Counted from the first letter of the stretch, positions 41,395-53,218 are shown. The stretch is DNA of 64,000 nt from Acanthamoeba castellanii str. Neff (GCF_000313135.1 NW_004457268.1:255885-319884), one strand, 5' to 3'. Notes: a model not told the origin generated them from the letters alone. Numbers and translations: made by a program.

Positions 41395-41682
41395 ATGCAG
41401 ACGACGAGGACGGAAGCGTTGAGCTTGTATCGAGAGCTGCAGAGGTGCTCGCGCCAGTTCCCCTACGAGAAAGCGCGGAAGCAGCTGAGCCTCAACGTGC
41501 GGGAGTTGTTCTTGCTGCGCCGCGGCGTCACATCGAAATCGCAGATTCGATCGCTCTTGGACGAAGGACGACACGATTTGATTGTCATGAAGCGTTTCGC
41601 TCTTCTCGATCCCGAGGTGGTGTCCACCATCTTTAACTTTAACCCCTCCTCTTCCGATGCACCGCCAGCACAGGGGCAATAA
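41395..41682 (+). CDS. LYR-motif (complex 1 LYR) mitochondrial protein
   Basis: A single-exon, 95-residue gene. It opens with the LYR signature, EALSLYRELQRCSRQFPYEK, about ten residues from the start, and continues with the family pattern: Arg/Lys-rich helices (KARKQLSLNVRELFLLRRG), a glycine turn (LDEGRHDLIVMKRFAL) and a short tail. LYR proteins form three-helix bundles that bind acyl carrier protein and assist Fe-S cluster delivery or assembly of respiratory complexes in mitochondria; the member cannot be assigned by eye. The start is ATG 41395; the frame extends upstream only with GTG. The phosphorylase gene converges on it 78 bp away. The length is typical of the family. Confidence 0.82.
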   Translation: MQTTRTEALSLYRELQRCSRQFPYEKARKQLSLNVRELFLLRRGVTSKSQIRSLLDEGRHDLIVMKRFALLDPEVVSTIFNFNPSSSDAPPAQGQ

Positions 41683-41760
41683 TAAATGAAGGAAAAAGAA
41701 GAAGTGGAGATACTGATTGATTTATGGAACAAGATGGAGCTGGGAGATGGAGCGTAGTCC

Positions 41761-42652
41761 TTACTGCCTGTGAGGAACCACGAAGTGCTCGAGCATCCAG
41801 TCGAGCACGCTCTCGACAACCTTTTCGTTCTTCTTCACGCCCTCCTTGAACTCGGCCATGGTGAGCGGCTTCTCCACGATGCCGTTGGCATAGTTATCGA
41901 CCATGCAGATCATTGCAGACTTCATGCCCTGCTCGCACAGCAGCGTCACCTCGTGGGCAGCGGTCATCGCCACCTGAAACAGAAATCACGCATCAATCGT
42001 TTGCGTGAGAGAGAGAATGATGAAGAGACTTGCGCGACACAAGCGGTACCACTTCTCCCCACTGGGCAATGACGCGGATCTCAGCCTTGGTCTCCATCCT
42101 GGGACCCGACGTCTGCACGTAGGTGCCGCCGACGTGGAGGGGAACGGAACCATCGGCGTTCTTGCTGTTGATAACTTCGATGACCTCCTGTCTGAACCCA
42201 GCGTCGATGTTGGCGACAATGTGAGCACGGCCATCATCGTAGAACGAGACCTGGTTGAAGAGGTTGAAGAAGTCGTCGGGAATGACAACAGAACCGAGGC
42301 CGATCTCCTTCTTCAAAGAGCCGGTGCTGCCGAACGAAAGCACTTTCTACACGGTGGGCAAGAGGGTCAGAGCCTGCCCGAAGTGCTTATCAGCAATATC
42401 AGATCAATAGAGACGTACCTCTACTCCACTTTGCTTGAAGCCGGCGATGATGGCGCGGAAGTTGATGAGATGCGGCGGGGTGTACTCCTTTGCGGGGTCC
42501 GCGTGGTGGCGCTGGCAAAAGATGAAGCCATCGCCGAAGTGAAGATTAACATCGCCGTGTTCCGTGGAGATGACCCTCTTTTCCAGAGTGGCGAAGTAGG
42601 AGCTGTTGAGAAGGCTGGTGCCGCCGATGATGCCGAGGGGAGAAGCAGACAT
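41761..42652 (-). CDS. MTAP/PNP-family nucleoside phosphorylase
   Basis: Three exons (42652 to about 42417, about 42348-42050 and about 41973-41761) give about 250 residues. The N-terminus has the phosphate loop of the trimeric phosphorylases (SPLGIIGGTSLLNSSYF), followed by CQRHHADPAKEYTPPHLINF, LSFGSTGSLK, VIPDDFFN, and the substrate-site motif GGTYVQTSGPRMETKAEIR, which matches the family's GP-R-ET-AEIR. It cleaves purine nucleosides or 5'-methylthioadenosine with phosphate, releasing the base for salvage. The base-specificity loop reads CMVDNYANG, unlike the TDYD of animal MTAP, so the preferred substrate is open. The gene ends HFVVPHRQ, stop. It is convergent with the LYR gene, and receptor B lies upstream on the same strand. 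Confidence 0.85.
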
Positions 42653-42994
42653 GTTGTAGAGAAAGACTGGAAAATGAATGCAGAAAGAGGGATTCAATCA
42701 GATCAGATGGATGTAATCGATTGAATTTGCCTTTGCTTTGTCTTGCCGTCCGCTATTTATTCGGCTCCCTAGCGACAAAGCTCCACAGAACAGCCAACAG
42801 CCGCATTCCTTCCAGTTTCGGCGACACACGACACACCCCGCAATACGTGGGACGTGACGATGTTCACGCGCTACAGTCCACAGGGTTGGTGCCGTAAACG
42901 CGCCGGAGAGTCACCGTTCAAGCTGTAGTCGTATTCTGTGTTTTTACAAGAGCGTAATGGTACAGGAAAAGTGGTGGAGGCGGCACGATCGTCA
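42653..42994. other. Intergenic region, receptor B 3' end to phosphorylase start
   Basis: 342 bp between two leftward genes. It should hold the receptor B 3' UTR and the phosphorylase promoter; CTATTTATTC near 42750 is a weak TATA-like patch. No gene or repeat is seen. Confidence 0.4.
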
Positions 42995-45900
42995 TCAGGT
43001 CTGGCTGTGGCTGACTTCGTCGCTGGGCATGGATCGCGTTGTGTCGTCCGACGTCGAGTGTGAGGCCGACGAGAGGCGGCTTCGGGCGCGCGAGTACCAG
43101 ATGGAGAACACGTTGGCGCGCTTGGCGTAGACGGTGAATATGAGCAGCAGGAGCGGCACGATCTCCACCACGATCACGAACACGATGGCCCCGACGACGT
43201 TCACGCTCTGGTCGATCGTGCCGTAGAGCAGGAAGCCGCACATGCACAGCAGCGCCAGCGTGCAGATCACCAGCACAATAGAAAACTGTCCACACACACA
43301 TTCACACACTCACGTCTCAGCACACAACACACACTACACACGACGACACACGACACGGTGTTGCTGACGTGCAGCGCACCTTGATCATCTTCTTGCGCTT
43401 CATACTGGCGAGCTTCTTGCTCATGCTCTTGATGCTGGCGAGCATCCAGATCACGACCGACCCGTAGATGATGAAGGCGATGGCCAAGCACAGGGCGATG
43501 AAGATGATCACCGTCTGGTAGAAGATGGCCAGCCCTCGACGCGCGTCCTTCAGGTCCTGGTTCGGATCGCTCCCCGAAAGGAAGTAGTCCGTGCTGCACG
43601 ACGTCTGTTGACCGCACACGCGCCACCGCACACGCACACACGCCACCGCACACGTATAGCTGGTGAGGGAAAGGTCGTTGATGTCGCGTTAAGAGAGAAA
43701 GGCCTGCGTACGTCGGTGGTGGAGGTGTTGGCCTGGAGGGTGATGAAGATGATGATGAGGGCCAGGAGGAAGAGGTAGATGAAGGCGTTGACGAAGAGGA
43801 ACATGAGCTTCATCCGCTTGAGCATTGTCTTCCCGCCCGTCTTCAGCGTCCAATGCACCAGCTCCACCCTGTTGGTGGCAACACCACGTGTCCATGAGTT
43901 CATTGGCTCGCACGCACATAACCAACGGCCGATCACAGACATACGACCATATGACATGCAACACGACACACAACACGACACAACGCGACACATGTGAAGG
44001 GAGGGGGGCACGGTACCAGAAGAAGATGAGGAGGGTGTAGATGGAGAGGAAGAGGTAGACAGGCAGATCGCCCAGGATGACGTAGACCACCACGTTGGTG
44101 TCGTTCAACACGCCCGTCGGCAGCATCGCAAAGTAGATCACCCGCACTGCACACGCACACGATAGGGGACACATAGCACGACACGACACGACACGACACG
44201 CACAACCCACGACTCATTGAGTTAACACAGCGCGCATGTGACCGGGGAATACGGGGACGGCGCGCACGAATGAGGATGGCCTGGATGCAGAAGTGGATGA
44301 TGCGGCCCATGGAGAAGAATGTCCACAGGACCGTCGCCACGGTCTTGCTGCCCAGGTCGTTCAGCTCCTGCGCGCGAAGCCCATAAGAATCAGGGCAATG
44401 CGAGTGTGTCGTGTGTGCCGCGAGTGTGTCGTGCGTGGCATGTGGGGTGTACGTGGTAGAAGAGGTAGAGCTGGTTGATGATGGCCAGGGAGTTGGGGAG
44501 GAGAAGGATGGCGTAGAGGGCCACCGAAAAGTAGTACAGCCCCACGGTCGTGTCGCTCTGGGTCTCGATGAACTTCTTGTCCTCCCACCCATTGAGTCTG
44601 AGACGCGCACAAACGCACATACCACGCCACGATATGTGAGGAATGTCGTTCGTTGCATTCCAATGATAAAGTTGTGGAGGGCCGAGTACCGTTGGATGGG
44701 GAAGAGGGTGGGGAGGGAGGAGGGCAGCGGGCGCGGGAGCATGCCGCACAGGGCCGTGCCGCCGTTGCGCAGCGTGATGGGCACGTTGAGGGGCGTCCAC
44801 TCGGACAGATCCTCATTGCTGGTTGGTCAACAGTCCACCAACCACAATCATTTAAGATTTATACCGCAACAACAAATCAAACGCAAGGGGGTGGGCACCT
44901 CATGGCAAAGTCGTAGGTGGGGAAGTCTCCCAGCCCGACGTCGGCCCGCCAGGACAAGCACAGCGTGACGTTGCCCTGCAATGGAACACGAGCGTTGGTT
45001 TCCAAATATGTACGTGTGGTAAGATACATTTGGAAGGTGAGCTCTTCCATGGAAAAGGCGTACCTGGTCGCCGGACACGATGGAGGGGGTGGCCTCATCG
45101 CTCGTGAGGGCAACCTGCACTCCGTCACCAATCAAGCGTCCCACAACGACGTTGTTGGAATTCTAGCGCACACGGCACGACAAAAAGGAAACTTAGCTGC
45201 GCGAGGCCGAGATACGGGTCGTGTCGTGTGTGTTACCTCGATGATGTTGTATCCCTCGGGGAAGTTGGAAAGGGTCTTGACGAAGATGTTGGACACGAAG
45301 GTCTCCTCGGGCTGCCGGTAGAACTGCGTGACGGGTACGATCGACACCGAGACGTCCGCGCACTCAGGCTCGAACCTCAGGGCCTCGTCCCACATGATGT
45401 CCGCCACACCCGGTATCTGTTATATGACCCCCCTTCCGGTGAATACCCGCACACACCGCACACACTGCACACACCGCACACACCGCACACGCAAGAGCAG
45501 GGGCGTACGGTGAGTGAGAATTTTGCGGCGGAGCACGTGCGCGATGCGCCCACGATCGACGACCCTCCGGTATTCGCCGTACACACGTCCTACATGAGCG
45601 TTGCCACGACCACGGAATCAATTGCACATCAATCACCGCGTCTCTTGTGACACGACACGACGCGACGCGCGCGAAGGAGAGAAGAACGTACGGTGAATGA
45701 GGAGTCGCCGGACAGGCAGGAGCAGCTGAACTTGCCGAAGGTGTCGACGAGGCGGTTGTAGCGGCAGAACTGGTCCGACTTCTGGAGGAGGGCCAGGTAG
45801 GAGTACTGGCTCACCACCTCCTGGGTGTCGTAGTTGCTCGGCACAAACGCCTCCACCAGGCTCTTGTTCATCGGCTTCCACGCCCGCGTCTCCCACTTCA

Positions 45901-48900
45901 GATCCGTCCACACGCCTCCCGTGTGCCTTCAGCCACACGACACGCAACACAACACAACACGACACACGACACTTATCAGCTCCACACGTGGTGTGTGCGG
46001 TGGTGTGTGTGTGTGTGTGTGTGGTATGTGTGCTGTACCATTCGCCTTGGCGCCAGGAGTAGTAGGGGGTGGGCACGCCGCCGGCGGCGAGGCAGAGGGA
46101 CTCGTTCTTGGGCGAGAGGAAGACGTCGCCCGGGTTGCCGATGCCGCCCCCCAGGTACGTGTACTGGGGCTCGAGGCAGCCCCACCCGAACCGCCCGCAC
46201 TGGTCCCGGTCCGCCGCGGCCGTCACCCACTGGCCGGCGCCGTTGCCGTGGGCCGCGCACAGCTCGGGCGTGGTGATGAGGTAGTCCAGACACCCGATCC
46301 GCCCGCGCTTGGTCCACGCCGGGCACGACGGATAGAGGCCGTACGAGTCGGCCGTCAGCAGGAACGGAAACACGCACACTCCGCCACTGTTCATCATCAT
46401 CGTCATCGTCATCAACATCATCGTCGTCATTGAATGGGCTGTTCGTGTCGTGTGTGTTGTGTGTGTTGTGCGTCGTGCGTACATGGGGTTGAAGGAGGTG
46501 TCGACGTAGGGGCTGACGAGCTCGACCTGGTCGTCGCAGAAGCCGGCCGCGTTGCAGTCGGTCTCGTTGGCGCAATCGCCGTAGCTGCAGGCGGCCGTGC
46601 ACCACGGGGTGCTCGTGCACGACATCTGTTGTCGGAAGTGCGGTCAGCTGATCCGCAATTGTGCACGCACGCACGCACGCACGCACGCACACACGCACGC
46701 ACACACACGCACGCACACGCACGCACACACGCACACACACATGCACTACCGCACACGCAGAGAGAGAGAGAGAGAGCGAACCTCATTGGTGACGTTGTGA
46801 GGGTAGCACCCGCCGGCGAGACACTCGGCCTCCGATTGGAGGTGGCCCTGCTCCCACTCGAGCGCGAAGTTCCTGGCGATGTCGCCCCCCCCCTCGGAGT
46901 CAGACGCCGGTGTCCCGCTTGGTCGTGCAGCTTTGATGTGTGGGGGGGAGGGCGTACCAGCTGGTGGTGTTGTCCCAAAACGTGCAACTGCTCCAGTCGC
47001 GGAGATTCCTGACCTTGCAGAACTGCCCCAACTCGTTCCACCTAACGACACACACGACACACACGGCACACGGCACACGACACGATTGTGGTTCATGATG
47101 TGAAGGAGCGTAGTAGTAGTAGTGGTGGTGGTAGGTGTAGAAGTACAGGCAGTCGGCGTCGTTGCCGTAGTAATAGCGGCACCACGCGGGGTCCTTGCAA
47201 TCCGACTCAGTGCCGCGGGAGGTCCAGCAGAACTCCTCGCACACCGCCTTCACCTGCCCAAAATCACCGACCTGCCGTAGGGCACACCCACACATATATA
47301 TAATAAATATATGGGTATGTAGGGATATAATAGTCCGATCCACAATTCCTCTTGAAAATTGTCAGAGGAATTGTGGATTACAATCGTTTTGGAGGGGCAG
47401 ACGTACGTCGACCCGCATGGCGTCGCAGCCGGTAAGAGATACGTCGAGCAGGCAGCTGGAGAGGTCCTTGCCTTGCAGCGGGCACTCCTCCAGCATCTGG
47501 TTTCTGAAATAGTTTCGAAATGAAGTCGTTAACAATTTAGCTTCAATTCGCCTCGCATGCGGGAGTGTAACATGTGAATGGAATGTTAAAAGCAGGCGCA
47601 CGTGGGGTGCGTCAACGTGGATGGGAGGTGGGGGGAGGACGTACGTGGAGGCGCCGAAGAGTACGTTGCAGTAGTCATGGTCGGCCCACACCAGGTTGTA
47701 GTCGCCTCTCACGTAGCAACCACCAAATCGGGACACGTGCTGCCGAGTCAAGGAGAATACGACACGCACATGACACACGCACGGTCGACACACGACACAC
47801 GACATACGACACACGACACACGTCACACGTCACACGACCCACACACACACACACGCACCCACGACACGGCACGACACGCGCATGAGGGAGGAAGAGTAGG
47901 ATATCTCCCAGCAGGAGTCGGGGTATTGGGCGGAGCAGCGGCCGCAGAAATTGGTGGCGCCCACCGACGCCGGGTCGGGCAGCGGCCGCTGGTTGCAGCT
48001 GTCCTCGCAATCGGTCTCCCTATAAAACAGAATCCATGAATTCCAAAAAGCACGACATGGTGGTGGTTACATGGTGTTTGGGGGGGCTGGAATGTGAGCT
48101 CACATTCCAAAAAGGCCGAGGGCGATCGTACCAGTCGGGGAAGATGCCGATGTCGAGCTGGCAGGCGGCCCAGTTGCAGCTCGACGAGTTCTCGCACTGC
48201 CCGGTGATGTTGTACCGATCGATTTCCGGCCCGCCCACGCACGTCGCTGTGCACGAGAAAAGGAATGTAAGATGCGTGGAGCTCAGAATAAGGTAAGAGG
48301 AGTGGAGAAAAGGTAAGTGGGGGGTGTGCGTACGGCCAGAAAGGTTTTCCTTAAATTTAGATAGGAACACGTCACCTGTCGATTCCTCGGCTGTGTATGC
48401 GGGTGTTGTGTATCGTGTATTGTGTTGTGTATTGTGTGTTAGTTGTTGGTGTCAGCAGTTCAACAATATGCACGTGCTTGCGATTGAGGGGGGGGGGTTT
48501 GGTCAACATACCGGTCAAGTTCCAGAGCGCGCGATAGTACTGTAGGTCAGTGGAGCCCATGTTCTCCACAACACACTGTATTGATCGAGCAAACACGATT
48601 GGAGGTGTGGAGTCATTAAAGGCGCGTCCCCATAGGCCATGATCACGGCTGCGCGTCGTACCTGGGCGATGAGGTCGTTCTGGGTGATGGTGTCGAGGGG
48701 GAACGTGCAGAGAGCATTCTGGCACGTGCCGTTGTGATAGCAGTCCACGTCGCTAAGGCAGGCCACAGAGCACCGGTGGTAGATCGAACACCGCTCGCCT
48801 GTCGACAGGCGAAAAAACAACACCAACCAAATCACAAGACCAGCGCCTCGCGATGATGAGGACCCAATCGGAGGGCCGTTGAACGAGATAAACCGTTGCA

Positions 48901-51296
48901 GGGGAACCGCACCAGTCGGGCAATTGCGGTCGGAATCGCAGTAGGACCCCAGGACCTGGGCGCGGCAGTCGAACCCGGGCTGACGCAGCTTGAGCGACAC
49001 CCCCGACTGTTGATATCGACCACGCATCGCGAATTAGGTGTGTGCCGTGTGTGCTGTGTGTGCCGTGTGCGCCATGTTGCGTGTGTCGGTGAGCAAAGGG
49101 AGAGAAGGAGAGGAAGCGTACGTCGAAGAAGGGGGAGGCGCAGCTGCGCGTGGGGTCGTCGTCGTACTGCTTGAGGCGGGCGTAGTCGTCGAGTGCGAGG
49201 TACACGCAGCCGGCGCCCTCCGTGCAACCCACCTTGACGGCCTCCTTGTCGGCCGCATAGGTCGTCACCTCGTACGTCATCTCCTTCATCTCGCAATTGT
49301 CCGTCCACAGCTCACTGTGTGCGTGGTTGACAAGAAAACAATTAGTGTGATCACTGTTATGTGATCATTTGAATGATCAACCCCTTTTGATTGGTCCACG
49401 CGTTGATCGGAGGGTGAGCGTACAAGAAATTGCAGCACGGGTCGGTGGAGCTGTTGTAGGCAGGGTCGGTTGAGGTGCAACGTAGGGTGCGGCTGGTGAC
49501 AGTGTCGCGGGCGCTGACGTGGACGTATTGGGAGTCGATGAGCGTGTGGCAGCCGAACCAGTTGTCGCTGTTGACGTAGCCGTTGGCCAGGTAGACCACC
49601 TCGTCAAAGTCGCCCTGCGAGCTGGCCTCGTCGAATAGCGCCGACATCGAATTGAGCTGCGCCGTCACGTTCGCGAAGCCCTCCTGCGTGCACGGCGGCA
49701 CGTAGGACGTCGGCCTGATGATGCGATCCGTCACCAACTGATTGTTGTGTGTTGTGTGTGTGTGTTGGGATCACTATCAGTGCACCCAATCGCAAACGGG
49801 AATATAAAACGGTACCGTTTGATTGGCGTCCTGGATGCCGGTGAAGGAGACGTTGCAGGCCGAGAGGGGCTCTCGGTAGATGACCTGGAGCTGCCCGTGG
49901 ATGCCCACCTGCGACACGAGCCGCCGCAGCGAAAACTTGCCCGGCACCGTCGTGAACTCGAGCCCCGGGATCCTGCATTGCCACGTCATCATGCCAGCCC
50001 AACCCAAGCCGCGCGTTGCTGCAGCGGCGGCGGGAAGGTGTCGTACGGTTCGGGCGCGGTCGAGGCCCACGATACGAGCGGGGAGTCGGGGGCCGGGGCG
50101 ATGGGGTCCACGTTGGCGCATGTAGGGTTGGTCACCCCGTACGTGTCGCAGGTCCCGTCCACCTCGCACTCCACCACCACATTCACTGTATCACACCACC
50201 CGTGTTAGACCACACGCGGGCGTGTGTGCGGTTGTGCGTGTGCGTGATTGAGAAAGAGTGGAACTTACCAAAGGGGTAGAGGGGTTCGATGGGGATGGGT
50301 GCGCTCATGTCGTAGACGTGGAGGGTCCACGAGGAGTCGGTGTAGGCCCGCACGTTGAGGTAGATGGGCATGCCCGACGGGAAGGCCCGGCCCGTGTAGG
50401 ACCCGCAGCAGAGCACGACGTACTCGGGCAGGCTGCCGTAGCGCACCGACGCCTTGAAGTAGCCGTTGGACGACGGGTGCGTGACGTTGTACCACCCGAC
50501 GTAGAGGTCCACGTCGCCCGCCGACGGCACCACGGCCACCACCACGCTCCGGCACGCCGGCACCAGCACCTCGAACAGCATCTCCTCGCCCATCGCCGTC
50601 TGCCCGTGGAACTCGACCGATCCACCTGCTTGCCCGTGAGTGCGTGTGCGTGTGCGTGTGCGTGTCGTGCGCGATGGAGTGTGTGCGGTACCGGTGGTGA
50701 GGTTGAGGCACTGGTAGTCGGGACCGAGGGTGCAGGAGGTGGCGGGCGTGGAGGCGTTGCACACGCAGCCGGGACCGTCGGACGGTGGGTCGTAGCCGCA
50801 AGTCTGGAGGGCGAGCGAGCTCAGATAGACCGGCCCGTCGAAGAACACGTCCAGGAACTCCTGGTTGCGCACCACGCCCACCGCTGTGCCACGAGACGCA
50901 CACAACGCAAACACATGACACACACGACACGCGCGCGCGTGCAATCGCCCACAAGTTAGCAGAAAGCGTGACAAGCGAAACGTTGCAGAGGGACCAATAG
51001 GGAACCAAAGCCATAAATAAAAATAAGAAATAATAACAAATAATAATGAGATAGGAAATGCCGGAAAGGAGCAAAGTAGGAGAAGAATGAAATGAAGGAC
51101 GTGGGAAGGAGACGCCGGGAGGGAAGAAAGGGGGCATGGCCGTACTCGAGCCCGAGCGCTGGCTGTAGTGGTGGTCGGTGATGGAGGCGGCATCGACACC
51201 TCCACGCGGCGTCGTGGTGCACAGGGCCACCACGACGACCAGCACGAGAAGGTGGTCTATGGGTCGTACACCACCTCGGGGTGGTGCCCGCAACAT
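42995..51296 (-). CDS. Receptor-like protein B, paralogue of receptor A
   Basis: This gene has the same layout as receptor A over 8.3 kb. The start MLRAPPRGGVRPIDHLL at 51296 gives a clear signal peptide (LLVLVVVVALC). Next come FLDVFFDGPVYLSSLALQTC (about 50880-50705) and the PPC-like module with SAGDVDLYVGWYN and YVVLCCGSYTG (about 50620-50275). Cys-rich exons follow to 45170 (STDPAYNSSTDPCCNFLY, ACLSDVDCYHNGTCQNALC, NFCGRCSAQYPDSCWEIS, CNAAGFCDD). Seven hydrophobic helices lie in exons at about 44597-44455, 44367-44270, 44147-44020, 43868-43712, 43605-43380 and 43287-42995 (two). VILGDLPVYLFLSIYTLLIF corresponds to the same THH1/TOM1/TOM3 core, and exon ends fall at the same codons as in copy A (for example after KKMIK). 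The C-terminal tail differs most. Function unknown; a surface receptor or adhesion protein by architecture. Confidence 0.8.
46665..46745. repeat. (CACG)n / CACACG repeat in receptor B intron
   Basis: Tandem GCAC units grade into CACACGCA and (CA)n, followed by an (AG)n run at 46759-46776. It lies inside a receptor B intron. Confidence 0.8.
47338..47378. repeat. 15-bp perfect inverted repeat (hairpin) in receptor B intron
   Basis: ATCCACAATTCCTCT at 47338-47352 pairs perfectly with AGAGGAATTGTGGAT at 47364-47378 across an 11-base loop. It follows an AT-rich tract (ATATATATAATAAATATATG) and lies within an intron of receptor B. Confidence 0.85.
48088..48109. repeat. 22-bp perfect palindrome in receptor B intron
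   Basis: TGGAATGTGAG is followed directly by its reverse complement CTCACATTCCA, with no spacer. It lies about 40 bp after a 5' splice site (gene sense) of receptor B. Confidence 0.85.
48795..48812. repeat. 18-bp perfect palindrome across a receptor B splice acceptor
   Basis: TCGCCTGTCGACAGGCGA contains the CAG acceptor used on the minus strand before the exon reading GERCSIYHRC. The palindrome centre is a GTCGAC. Confidence 0.75.
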
Positions 51297-51499
51297 GGAG
51301 GAAGCAAAAGAAGAAGTAAGAGGGCAAAGGGGGAGCGTAACAAGACGGGCAGCAAAGCGACGACGAGGAAGAAGACGAGATGTACTGGCGGTCGGAAAAA
51401 GGCGGTAATTCATTATCCCCCCCCAGCACCCAATCAACGTCGACCAACCGTTTTGGCGGGCACAACCGCAAAACAATCTGTAGTGGTTCGCTGCTGCCG

Positions 51500-52120
51500 C
51501 TACTCGCGGAAGGCCGCGATGATGTAGCCGATGATGACGGTCTGGACCATGGCCACCGCGCTAACGCCCGCCACCACGGCCTTCGCATTCTCGCTCAGTT
51601 CCATGCCCAGAGCTTGAGCTGCACATGAGCCACCCCCCCCCCCGGTCAGCCTGCTCAACGGAAACCGGCGCAGACGACGTCCACCACGCCGACCACACTT
51701 CCAAAAGAAGGAAGGGAAGATGAACGTACGGGCGACGTAGTAGGCAAGAAAGTAGGTGGGCACGGGCAAGAGGATCATGGCCACGGTGGCGTACATGAGC
51801 TTGGTGAACGCCGCCTTGTTGCCCTCCGGTCTGGTTGTTTGAAAAAAAAAAAAAAACGATAAAAGATGAAAAGAGCATTAATGGAAACGTTGCCATGACC
51901 TCAGCACAAGGCTGAAGGAGGAAAAGTACTTGAGGAGCAGCTGTGCCTTGGCCCGCACAGGGAGTGGTGGCGCGGCCGTCGCATTCTGATTTTCAGTATT
52001 TTTGTTTTTATTCACCTCCGCCCCCTTCGTGTTTTTGTTCTTCTCCTTCTTGTCAGTTCCACTCCCCTCCTTCCCTCCCCGCTGGCGTACGCCGGCACCT
52101 TCTTGTCCGCGTTTGCTCAT
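51500..52120 (-). CDS. VMA21: VMA21-like V-ATPase assembly protein
   Basis: VMA21 is a small ER membrane chaperone that assembles the V0 sector of the proton-pumping V-ATPase. Three exons: 52120 to about 51930, about 51832-51730 and about 51620-51500. The N-terminus is an unusually long hydrophilic extension rich in Lys and Asn (DKKEKNKNTKGAEVNKNKNT); then LLKYFSSFSLVLR, the first helix LMYATVAMILLPVPTYFLAY and, after an exon joint, the second helix VAGVSAVAMVQTVIIGYIIA, ending AFRE. The two-helix spacing and the P-TYF motif are typical; the family is usually about 80-100 residues, so the extension makes this one long. It lies between receptor B and Sec22, all leftward. A poly-T/A run at 51842-51855 lies in the first intron. 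Confidence 0.82.
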
Positions 52121-52268
52121 CTTGTTTTAATTTCCAAAACGATCAATCACTCTTTTGATTTTGAGTGTGGGAAAAGAGATTTCTGACGAGTATTTCTTTT
52201 TATTATTTATATATTTTGCTAAATATAAAAGAAAGAGGAAGGGGTTGTGTGGGTGCTGTTGATGTTGT

Positions 52269-53218
52269 TCAGTAAAACCAAAAGAATCTGAGGTACACCA
52301 CCAGGAGCAGGATGACAGCGACAATGATGGCTGGAGCCCACTTCCGCCAGAAGAGCTTGGTGTTGAGCCACTGGGAGCGCTTCTCGTAGAGTCGCGATTC
52401 GAACACCAACTGCTCTGACTTGCGCGTCACGGCTAGAGGAGGAGAAGAAGAGTGAGTGCACATGTTAGAGGTTGCAGCACAAGTGATGAATCATCTCGGC
52501 AGTAAAGGATCACGATCGCGCGGGTATATAGAAGCGTACTGTCGATCTTCTGTCCGCGAGAGAGGATTTCCTGAATGTTGCGCGTCATGACTTGATGCAC
52601 CTCGGTGAGCTCCTTGGCCACTCGGTCCAGATTACGCTCAGACTTCGTGTCCAAGTAGAGCTTCTTCGTCTTTTGGATGAATGTGTCTGTACCACGACAC
52701 ACGCGACACACGACATGCACGCGCGCGCACGAAACGAGACGGAGACAATATGCCATACCGAAGCACGATCAGCCCACTCGCGTAGTGTTGCATTGCTACG
52801 AGAAAGCAAAGCGGCAAGGTGCGTACCAAACTTGATGAAGGCGTAGGGTCGTGTGGCACTGCGCACCTCAGCCCCGTACTGGATGTCGAACTCCTTCTTG
52901 ATCTCGTCAATGAAAGCGTGTGCCAGCTTCTTAGGGTACGAGGAGTCGCACAGCGTCAAGTAGCACACGTCGTTCTCAATCTCATACCTTTGCAGGAAGA
53001 TATCGATCTAAGCAATTTGCAGCCAGCATCAAGGAGGGAGGCCGAGCGTACAAGAAGTAGTATTTGCCGGCTTCGATGATCTGGCGTGGAGGCGAGTTCG
53101 GCTTGAGTGTTTTGAAGAGCTTCTTCGCCAGCTGAGTGAATTCATCAAGATCCTTGTTCTCTTCCGCCACGAGAATGAGGGGGTTGGAAACTCGTTGGAT
53201 CCATGTCAGCTGTGGCAT
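52269..53218 (-). CDS. SEC22: Sec22-type R-SNARE
   Basis: An ER-Golgi vesicle SNARE. Exons lie near 53218-53053, 52985-52828, 52687-52542 and 52434-52269. The longin domain begins MPQLTWIQRVSNPLILVAEE and includes ENDVCYLTLCDSSYPKKLAH and LIDEIKKEF-like sequence (AFIDEIKKEFDIQYG). The SNARE helix is TKSERNLDRVAKELTEVHQV followed by MTRNIQEILSRGQKID; the Arg in MTRNI is the expected zero-layer residue. The C-terminal anchor is PAIIVAVILLLVVYLRFFWF. This domain order is that of Sec22b. It would act with Bet1, Bos1 and syntaxin-5-type partners in fusion between ER and Golgi membranes. Confidence 0.92.

Noticed and set aside
5594..51296. Bacterial or viral origin of the window as a whole
   Set aside because: Spliceosomal introns, MED1, TFIIIC, Sec22, PIG-V and exosome subunits show nuclear eukaryotic DNA.
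42995..51296. Assembly duplication as the cause of the second receptor gene
   Set aside because: The copies differ throughout at protein level, in introns and in flanking genes, so they are diverged paralogues and not a repeated contig segment.
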